A DNA stretch of 64,000 nucleotides from Massilia sp. erpn (GTDB lineage: Bacteria > Pseudomonadota > Gammaproteobacteria > Burkholderiales > Burkholderiaceae_D). Position 1 is the first letter of the stretch, and each line of letters opens with the position of its first letter. Below are positions 54,984-64,000 of the stretch, one piece after another. The position numbers and the translations under genes were made by a program. Where the stretch lies: assembly GCF_024400215.1 (NCBI RefSeq), contig NZ_CP053748.1:1922001-1986000 (forward strand), read 5' to 3'. Under the pieces are notes generated by a model, which made no database searches, was not told where the DNA came from, and saw nothing but the letters and a program-made list of their open reading frames with translations.

Positions 54984-55664
54984 ATGACGCAAATACTGAT
55001 CGTGGAAGACAATCTGGAGTACGCCGAGGAGATGGCGGAATTCCTGACTGAGCTTGAACACGAAGTCCATATCACCAATAATGCCAGCGAAATGTGGTCC
55101 GCACTCAGCCAGGGCAATGTCGGCGTGGTCGTGCTCGACCTCGGCTTGCCGGATGAGGACGGGTTCAACGTCATCCCGCGCATGCGCCAGCTGTATCCGC
55201 AGATCGGTCTGCTGGTGCTGACCGGCCGCGTCGCCTTCGACAACCGCATCCTCGGTCTGCGCCTGGGCGCCGACCATTATCTGACCAAGCCCATCAAGTT
55301 CCCCGAGCTGGCGGCCCATATCGAGGCGCTCGACCGCCGCGTCGGCCCGCAGGAAGCGCTGCCCCTGCCCAGCAAGTGGACCTTGAAGGTCAGCGCGCGC
55401 CAGCTCGAATTGCAGGGCCAGGCCATCACGCTGACCGAGAAAGAGTGCAATTTCCTGCACCTGCTGACCATCAACACGCGTCCCGTGCCGCGCCAGGTCA
55501 TCGTGGCCGGCATCGGCGGCGACGATCCCGATGCGGGACGCCGCGTCGACATGCTGGTCTACCGCCTGCGCAAGAAGGCGCGCAGCGGCCTGGGCCAGGA
55601 TCTGCCCCTGCGCAGCGCTTATGGCGAGGGCTATAGCCTGTCGGCCAGCTTCAATCTCTCTTAA
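54984..55664 (+). CDS. OmpR-family response regulator
   Basis: The product is 226 residues. The receiver has ILIVEDN, the phospho-acceptor Asp52 (VVLDLGLPDEDG) and Lys in YLTKPIKFPE. The C-terminal winged helix includes ITLTEKECNFLHLL and LRSAYGEGYSLS. It is the probable partner of the cytoplasmic kinase just upstream. Regulated genes are unknown. Confidence 0.92.
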   Translation: MTQILIVEDNLEYAEEMAEFLTELEHEVHITNNASEMWSALSQGNVGVVVLDLGLPDEDGFNVIPRMRQLYPQIGLLVLTGRVAFDNRILGLRLGADHYLTKPIKFPELAAHIEALDRRVGPQEALPLPSKWTLKVSARQLELQGQAITLTEKECNFLHLLTINTRPVPRQVIVAGIGGDDPDAGRRVDMLVYRLRKKARSGLGQDLPLRSAYGEGYSLSASFNLS

Positions 55665-55668
55665 TCAG

Positions 55669-55721
55669 GGACAGAGTCGCCGCTATTTTTCCTTGCGTGG
55701 AATTAATGGGGGACAGAGTCA
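55669..55721. repeat. Two GGGACAGAGTC boxes upstream of the RAYT gene
   Basis: GGGACAGAGTC occurs at 55669-55679 and again at 55711-55721 (second copy preceded by AATTAATGG), 42 bases apart in direct orientation. A reverse-oriented copy with the same AATTAAT flank is at 59547-59566. Such boxes next to a REP-associated transposase gene are likely its cognate repeats. Confidence 0.65.
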
Positions 55722-55768
55722 AGCAAACTGGGTAGAATCGGGCTTCCGATCTACCCTTTTTGCATTCT

Positions 55769-56473
55769 ATGGCCCGTTTACCGCGCCTGGTCGTGCCCGG
55801 CCAGCCCCATTACCTGATCCAGCACGGCTTGAATGGCCAGCTGGTGTGCCAGGACGCCGACGATTACCAGGCTCTGCTGGGCTGGCTGCGCAGCGCCGCG
55901 CGCAGCTATAAAGTCGCTTTGCACGCCTATGTGCTGCTGTCCGGTCAGCTGCACCTGCTGGCAACCCCGGCCACCACCGATGGCCTGGGCCAGATGATGC
56001 AGTGGGTCGGGCGTTACTACGTGCCTTACTTCAACCAGAAATACAGCCGGGCCGGCACCTTATGGCAGGGCCGCTACAAGACGGCCGTGATCGATGCCGA
56101 ACACTATCTGCTGGCCTGCAGCCGCTATATCGAGTTCGCGCCGGTGCGCGCCGGACAGGCGGCCTGGCCGCAAGACTATCCCTGGTCCAGCTATGCCCAC
56201 CATGCCGGCATCAAGCCGGACGGCATGATCACCGACCATCCGCTCTATTGGGCGCTGGGCAATACACCCTTCCAGCGCGAGGCGGCCTATAGCGAATTGG
56301 CGGGACGGGGATTGGGCGGCGCCGAGACGGCGGCCATCGAAGCGGCCGTGCTCAAAGGCTGGCCCCTGGGCTCGGACAAGTTCAAGACGGAATTGCAGCA
56401 GCGCATGAAGCGCCAGGTCTTGCCGGCGAAACGCGGCCGGCCTTTCAAGGTGAAAGACGTGGCTGTGGAATAA
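55769..56473 (+). CDS. REP-associated tyrosine transposase (RAYT), signature residues altered
   Basis: The product is 234 residues of the Y1/HUH TnpA_REP family, seen from MARLPRLVVPGQPHYLIQHG, GTLWQGRYKTAVIDAEHYLLACSRYIEFAPVRAG and YPWSSYAHHAG. RAYTs cut and join single-stranded REP sequences through a tyrosine and a metal-binding HxH pair. Here the expected HxH reads Gln60-Leu-His62, and the usual GNN/R signature near residue 20 reads GLNGQ. The tyrosine region (Tyr113, Tyr120) is intact. The frame is uninterrupted, so the gene may encode an inactive or repurposed protein. Cognate-looking repeats flank it. Confidence 0.88.
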   Translation: MARLPRLVVPGQPHYLIQHGLNGQLVCQDADDYQALLGWLRSAARSYKVALHAYVLLSGQLHLLATPATTDGLGQMMQWVGRYYVPYFNQKYSRAGTLWQGRYKTAVIDAEHYLLACSRYIEFAPVRAGQAAWPQDYPWSSYAHHAGIKPDGMITDHPLYWALGNTPFQREAAYSELAGRGLGGAETAAIEAAVLKGWPLGSDKFKTELQQRMKRQVLPAKRGRPFKVKDVAVE

Positions 56474-56476
56474 AAA

Positions 56477-56500
56477 CGGCGCGCCGTTTCAGGCGCGCCG
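56477..56500 (-). terminator. Rho-independent terminator of the PEP-CTERM operon
   Basis: Nine-base arms CGGCGCGCC/GGCGCGCCG with a 6-base loop are followed on the minus strand by five T residues (AAAAA at 56472-56476 on the plus strand). It lies 44 bases past the metalloprotease stop and faces the convergent RAYT gene. Confidence 0.82.
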
Positions 56501-56543
56501 CGGATATGCTGCCCTGCCGGGGCGGCAGGGCGTCAAAACCGGA

Positions 56544-58031
56544 TTACCAGCCGATATCCTTCAGCAGTGGCAGGGTCAGGTCTTTCGGTGGCGTCAGCAC
56601 GGTGCCCAGATCGGTGCTGATATTCGGTTCCATCAGCAGGTTCGGGGTGGCCGTCACGTCCCAGTGCGACACCGACGAGCCTTGTGCCAGCGTAGCCGGG
56701 GTATACAGCAGCGGACGGCCCTGGCTGTCGGCGCCCGAGATGCGGGTGCTGTCGATGCCGAAGGTGGCTGCCACCGTACCGGGTTTCAGGCGTGTGCCAT
56801 ACGGCACGGCTGCTTTGATCGCCGCTTTCAGCGCATCGCCGGCGGCCTGGGTAACGCCGCCTGAAGGAATGGTGACGCTGCTGTCGCTGCCGCCTGGCGT
56901 GAAGGCGCCGCTGGTATTATTGGCCAGCAGCACGCCGACAGCGCCCGCATCCTGGGCATTTTTCACCTTGATGGCGAAGGCGCAGCCGCCACGGCTGATG
57001 ACCGGCACTTTGCCAAAGACCGCAGCGCGGTTGGCGGCATTGAAGGGATCGCAGCCAGGGCCGACTTCACCGGCTTGCGCCGTGATATTGGCCAGCACGC
57101 CCAGATTGCCGCTGGCCGGAATGGCCGGGCCGAAGAGCGAAGGGCCGAGGTCATACGCGCCGTTGCCGCCGGCTGCCGGCGAGCTGGTTTTCACCTGCTG
57201 GGTGGCTTTCAGCATGGTGGCGCCGGCCACGGCATTGCCGCCGGTCCAGGCCAGTTGCAGCGGGTTGATGGCCGATGCCTTGCGCTCGGCATTCGTCATC
57301 TGCAGCCAGCTCTTCTGCTTGGTGTTGTCGAACATGAAGCTTTCCCACACGCTCGGCAAGCCGCCGGTCGGGCCAAAGCCGCTGCCGTCGGCGGCGTAGC
57401 GGTAGCCGGTCGAGGTCTGTACCGTGGAGACGGCGAAGCCGAGGCCGTGGCCCAGTTCATGCAGCAGGGTTTCCACGAAGTTGACCTTGCTGCCGGCATT
57501 GCCGTCCAGACCGAGGTAGAAGGGCGAGCCGTCCAGGCAGCCTGGGTTGCCCAGGTTTACATTGAACTGGGTCTTGATGTCGACATTATTGTATTCGCCT
57601 GGGCCTTCTGGCTCGTTGCCGGACAGGTTGACGCCGGCGATCTTGTTGGCCAGCGCCTGTGGATACCAGGTGCCGGCTTTGCCGCCGGGGAAGTCATGCC
57701 ACAAGTTCCAGGCACCGGCGCTGCCCAGCACGGCAGAGCTGGAGCTGCAAGTGAGCGCTTCCCAACCTGCGCTGACGGTGATGTCGACATTGCTTTGCAG
57801 GTTCTTTTCCCAAATATCGGCCACATAGCGGTAGACATTCAGGCGCTGCTGGCCCAGGGTGGTGCCGTTATTGCCGCCCACCGGGGAGACCGGGGTCGGG
57901 TCGTTGAAGCCCACGCCCGGCGCATCGCGGCTGGTGATGACGATCTTGGCGGCTTCGGCGCTGAAGCAGGCCAGCGCGCAAGCGGCGGCGATCAGCGAAC
58001 GGGTCAGGTGACGGTTGGTCTTGGTCCGCAT
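56544..58031 (-). CDS. Secreted PA-domain zinc metalloprotease-like protein
   Basis: The product is 495 residues with a signal peptide ending near FSAEA. The zinc motif HELGHGLGF gives His191, Glu192 and His195. The metzincin pattern HExxHxxGxxH would need His or Asp at 201, but Val is there, so the third ligand must come from elsewhere or the site is altered. A PA (protease-associated) domain is inserted at about 300-400 (GVLANITAQAGEVG through VISRGGCAFAIKVKNAQDAGAVGVLLANN). The C-terminus LPLLKDIGW is typical of this group of secreted proteases. It is the third gene of the PEP-CTERM operon, 6 bases after the second. Confidence 0.8.
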   Translation of the reverse strand: MRTKTNRHLTRSLIAAACALACFSAEAAKIVITSRDAPGVGFNDPTPVSPVGGNNGTTLGQQRLNVYRYVADIWEKNLQSNVDITVSAGWEALTCSSSSAVLGSAGAWNLWHDFPGGKAGTWYPQALANKIAGVNLSGNEPEGPGEYNNVDIKTQFNVNLGNPGCLDGSPFYLGLDGNAGSKVNFVETLLHELGHGLGFAVSTVQTSTGYRYAADGSGFGPTGGLPSVWESFMFDNTKQKSWLQMTNAERKASAINPLQLAWTGGNAVAGATMLKATQQVKTSSPAAGGNGAYDLGPSLFGPAIPASGNLGVLANITAQAGEVGPGCDPFNAANRAAVFGKVPVISRGGCAFAIKVKNAQDAGAVGVLLANNTSGAFTPGGSDSSVTIPSGGVTQAAGDALKAAIKAAVPYGTRLKPGTVAATFGIDSTRISGADSQGRPLLYTPATLAQGSSVSHWDVTATPNLLMEPNISTDLGTVLTPPKDLTLPLLKDIGW

Positions 58032-58037
58032 GGGTGT

Positions 58038-58463
58038 TTACTCCGTTGCAATCTGAGGGGTGACGTGGACGTGGCCGGCCTGTGCTGCGCTGTCGGCGGC
58101 GTCGTGCGAATCGAAGCATTGCTTCTGCATGCTGCCGTCCGGCAGGCGGGTGACGACGGACGAGCTCAGGAACTCGTCGGTCACGCGCGCGCCGCGGGCG
58201 CCGCTGGCGTGGAATTTTTGCTGTGCCTGTGGCGCGGCGGATTGGCGCAGGCGCTTGCCGGCGTTGGCTTTCTGCTGCAGGGCGGCTTGCTCTTCGCCGG
58301 TGGCGGCGCGCAGTTCGCCGGTGACGGGATCACGCACCACGGTCAGGGCGTCGGCGCTCTGCACGGAGGAGGCCTGGGCGGATTCCGCCTGGGCAGGCAG
58401 GGCGCTCAGGCCCAGCACGGCGATGCCGAGGCCAGCCAGCAGGCTGGATTTGATGGTTTTCAT
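58038..58463 (-). CDS. Small secreted protein with post-PEP-CTERM-1-like region
   Basis: The product is 141 residues with a signal peptide (MKTIKSSLLAGLGIAVLGLSALPAQA). The segment LTVVRDPVTGELRAATGEEQAAL matches the post-PEP-CTERM-1 type domain seen in proteins encoded next to PEP-CTERM genes; this assignment is from memory of the family pattern. One Cys (QKQCFDSHDA) is present. It lies 26 bases after the PEP-CTERM gene and 6 bases before the metalloprotease gene. Function is unknown. Confidence 0.7.
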   Translation of the reverse strand: MKTIKSSLLAGLGIAVLGLSALPAQAESAQASSVQSADALTVVRDPVTGELRAATGEEQAALQQKANAGKRLRQSAAPQAQQKFHASGARGARVTDEFLSSSVVTRLPDGSMQKQCFDSHDAADSAAQAGHVHVTPQIATE

Positions 58464-58489
58464 ATAGTTCTCCTGGTAGGGCGAAGCGC

Positions 58490-59125
58490 TCAGCCGCGCT
58501 GACGGCGGCGCAGGGCGCCAATTGCGAACAGGCCCGCGCCCAGCATCAGGATGGAGGTGGGCTCGGGAACGGCGGCGATGGACAGATTGTCGATGCCGAC
58601 ATAGTTGGAGCTGTCGGCCAGGCCGTTGTAGTTGATGGCGAAGCGGCCGACCGTGCCGGTGCCCAGGGCGCCGATATTGAAGGTGTACTTGGTCCAGTCG
58701 CCGGCAGCTTCAAACGAAGGCTGCAGCACGAAGTCGTTGGCGGCGCTGCCGCCTTTGCTCAGGCCGAAGGAGATATGGTCGCTGAAACCGGCTTCGCCCG
58801 CGCCACGCACCCACAGCGAAATCGACACGTTCTTGGCGGTCGAGAATTCCGGGGTGATCAGCCAGTTGTTCAGGACGCCACCGGCGGCCGCGCTGCCATA
58901 GCTGGCAGCTGCGTAGGAGTTGGCGGCACCCGATTGGGCCTGGAAGGCGCTGGTATTGCCCTGGAACCAGCTATTCGAACCGACGGGCGAGCTGGCGTTG
59001 TTGAAGACCCAGCCGGACGCGCCGAGGGCGCCGACATTGTTGAAGTTTTCTTGCAGTAACACGTCGGCCTGAGCCGAGGCAGCCGCGCCCAGTAACACCA
59101 GGGCACTGAGAGTAGTTTTAATCAT
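58490..59125 (-). CDS. PEP-CTERM sorting-domain protein, choice-of-anchor J type
   Basis: The product is 211 residues. The signal peptide (LSALVLLGAAASAQA) is followed by a beta-rich domain of the choice-of-anchor J kind (ENFNNVGALGASGWVFNNAS, NNWLITPEFS). The C-terminal sorting signal is complete: VPEPTSIL, a hydrophobic helix and the basic end ALRRRQRG. Such tails are cut by exosortase (EpsH-type) and the proteins are linked to exopolysaccharide and floc formation. No exosortase gene is in the window. It is the first gene of a three-gene operon behind a sigma-54-type promoter. Confidence 0.92.
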   Translation of the reverse strand: MIKTTLSALVLLGAAASAQADVLLQENFNNVGALGASGWVFNNASSPVGSNSWFQGNTSAFQAQSGAANSYAAASYGSAAAGGVLNNWLITPEFSTAKNVSISLWVRGAGEAGFSDHISFGLSKGGSAANDFVLQPSFEAAGDWTKYTFNIGALGTGTVGRFAINYNGLADSSNYVGIDNLSIAAVPEPTSILMLGAGLFAIGALRRRQRG

Positions 59126-59248
59126 TGCGCTATAGCCTCCAAAAGTTAGTCGGGACGCCGTTGGGCAGCGTCCCAGGGACGGGTACTGTAGAAACTTCTT
59201 TCAAGAAATCCGGGGTTCTCTTCAGAAATTTTCTACATGATTTCCACC

Positions 59249-59266
59249 AAGCAAAAAATATGCCAA
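59249..59266 (-). promoter_or_regulatory. Sigma-54 (-24/-12) promoter of the PEP-CTERM operon
   Basis: Read on the minus strand the site is TTGGCATATTTTTTGCTT. It has the GG and GC dinucleotides at exactly the spacing of the RpoN consensus (TGGCACG-N4-TTGCW), with only C-to-T and G-to-A changes in the -24 tail. Transcription would start near 59240, about 115 bases before the PEP-CTERM ATG. PEP-CTERM genes in betaproteobacteria are known to be under RpoN with the PrsK/PrsR pair. Confidence 0.75.
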
Positions 59267-59319
59267 ATTTAACAAGTCCTTGATTTAACACAAAGACCAT
59301 TGAAATATTTTGGTAATTT

Positions 59320-59385
59320 TTACAAAAGTGTAATTTTTCCCGGCAGTTGACGCAATGCTAAATGTAACAAGATGTTTCAATTACA
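59320..59385 (-). promoter_or_regulatory. Two TGTAA/TTACA palindromes, candidate enhancer sites
   Basis: A perfect TTACA-N4-TGTAA lies at 59320-59333 and TGTAA-N13-TTACA at 59363-59385. Relative to the predicted start near 59240 they sit at about -80 to -93 and -123 to -145, the usual distance for sigma-54 activator sites. Binding by a PrsR-like activator is inferred. Confidence 0.5.
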
Positions 59386-59682
59386 CAACAGCGGCTTTGC
59401 TGCATAGCGCCATGAGTCAATGGCTGCGCCAAAGCGGTGCTTGCGCGCTGCAAGCTGGTGCATGGGAGGGTTGCCGGCGGCGTTTTGGCCGCGCTTTTTG
59501 AGTCCTGTTTAGAGGGAGAGTGACGGATTTGGATAGCCTGCGTATCACTCTGTCCCCAATTAATTATTCGAGCCAACTGGTCGAATTTAATTCAACTCCG
59601 ACCCTAATTATTTTTGTTGAGTTTTTTGTTGCGTTGCACTACTCTGAATTTTCAATTTTCCAAATAAGCTTCGGAGAAACGC
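59386..59682. other. Spacer before gltB
   Basis: About 300 bases with no supported gene. The left half is GC-rich and featureless. The right half holds a GGGACAGAGT-type repeat (59514-59566) and a degenerate second copy (59593-59612). AT-rich DNA follows, which probably contains the gltB promoter, ending with TTCGGAGAAAC before the ATG at 59683. Confidence 0.5.
59514..59612. repeat. GGGACAGAGT-type repeat, distal copy
   Basis: GGGAGAGTGA (59514 region) pairs imperfectly with TCACTCTGTCCC (about 59545-59556), making a hairpin. The part at 59547-59566 is the reverse complement of the box at 55701-55720 with 18 of 20 bases equal, including the AATTAAT flank. A weaker copy (AACTCCGACCCTAATTATT) follows at 59593-59612. 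These resemble targets of the RAYT about 3.9 kb away. Confidence 0.6.

Positions 59683-64000
<4,318 letters not shown>

Noticed and set aside
55669..59612. RAYT to gltB segment considered as a composite transposon
   Set aside because: The flanking boxes are short REP-like words, RAYTs do not move as composite elements, and the PEP-CTERM operon has its own promoter and terminator.

Overview
The window is a GC-rich chromosomal segment of a betaproteobacterium, most likely an Oxalobacteraceae member of the Massilia/Duganella/Telluria group. That placement is inferred from gene order and protein character, not from a marker-gene comparison. No ribosomal RNA, CRISPR array, prophage or classical insertion sequence was seen. 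Both window edges cut genes: a dolP-like lipoprotein gene on the left and gltB on the right.

Layout. (1) 1-3.6 kb holds the conserved envelope/replication block dolP-diaA-yraN-lpoA with divergent rsmI. (2) 3.6-4.7 kb holds a REP-like palindrome, a proline/alanine-rich membrane-anchored protein and a tRNA-Pro(TGG) with a near-consensus promoter. (3) 4.7-16 kb is one long minus-strand run in which the biotin genes bioA-F-D-B sit inside the leucine-degradation genes (liuB, liuC, the biotinylated carboxylase subunit, mvaB). (4) 16-18.6 kb holds a Fic protein with iterated upstream repeats and a DadA-like oxidase. (5) 18.8-34.8 kb reads as a peptidoglycan salvage region: a GntR/HutC regulator, murQ, an AmpG-like permease, a DigH-like lipoprotein, a MurNAc/GlcNAc kinase-like protein, an AmiD-like amidase, a LysR regulator, a D-Ala-D-Ala dipeptidase, PBP4, a fused SpmA-SpmB membrane protein, an oligopeptide-binding protein and a TonB-dependent receptor. 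(6) 34.9-38.9 kb holds a YihY-family protein and a RstAB-like two-component pair split by an oppositely oriented DUF2987-like gene. (7) 38.9-45.7 kb is acyl-CoA and leucine catabolism: acyl-CoA dehydrogenase, SDR, thiolase, aceK, liuA and the MerR regulator liuR. (8) 46-50.6 kb holds small regulators, ubiX, grxD and tex. (9) 50.7-55.7 kb holds a SNF2 helicase, histidine kinase and response regulator on one strand. (10) 55.7-59.7 kb holds a REP-associated transposase (RAYT) and a PEP-CTERM operon behind a sigma-54-type promoter. (11) gltB runs off the right edge.

How the genes work together. The two liu loci, about 28 kb apart, share an unusual array of ACGT hexads that also precedes liuR, so LiuR probably coordinates them. 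Putting biotin synthesis among the genes of a biotin-dependent carboxylase is functionally sensible. aceK and a thiolase beside liuA link leucine-derived acetoacetate and acetyl-CoA to the glyoxylate shunt. In the peptidoglycan region the products cover trimming, amidase cleavage, uptake, kinase and etherase steps. The PEP-CTERM operon has a -24/-12 promoter and upstream palindromes, matching the known link between PEP-CTERM genes and sigma-54.

The most interesting items are the sigma-54 PEP-CTERM operon, the spmAB-dacB pairing in a non-spore-former, the LiuR-type operator buried in ychJ, the RAYT with substituted signature residues, and two related families of long palindromic repeats.
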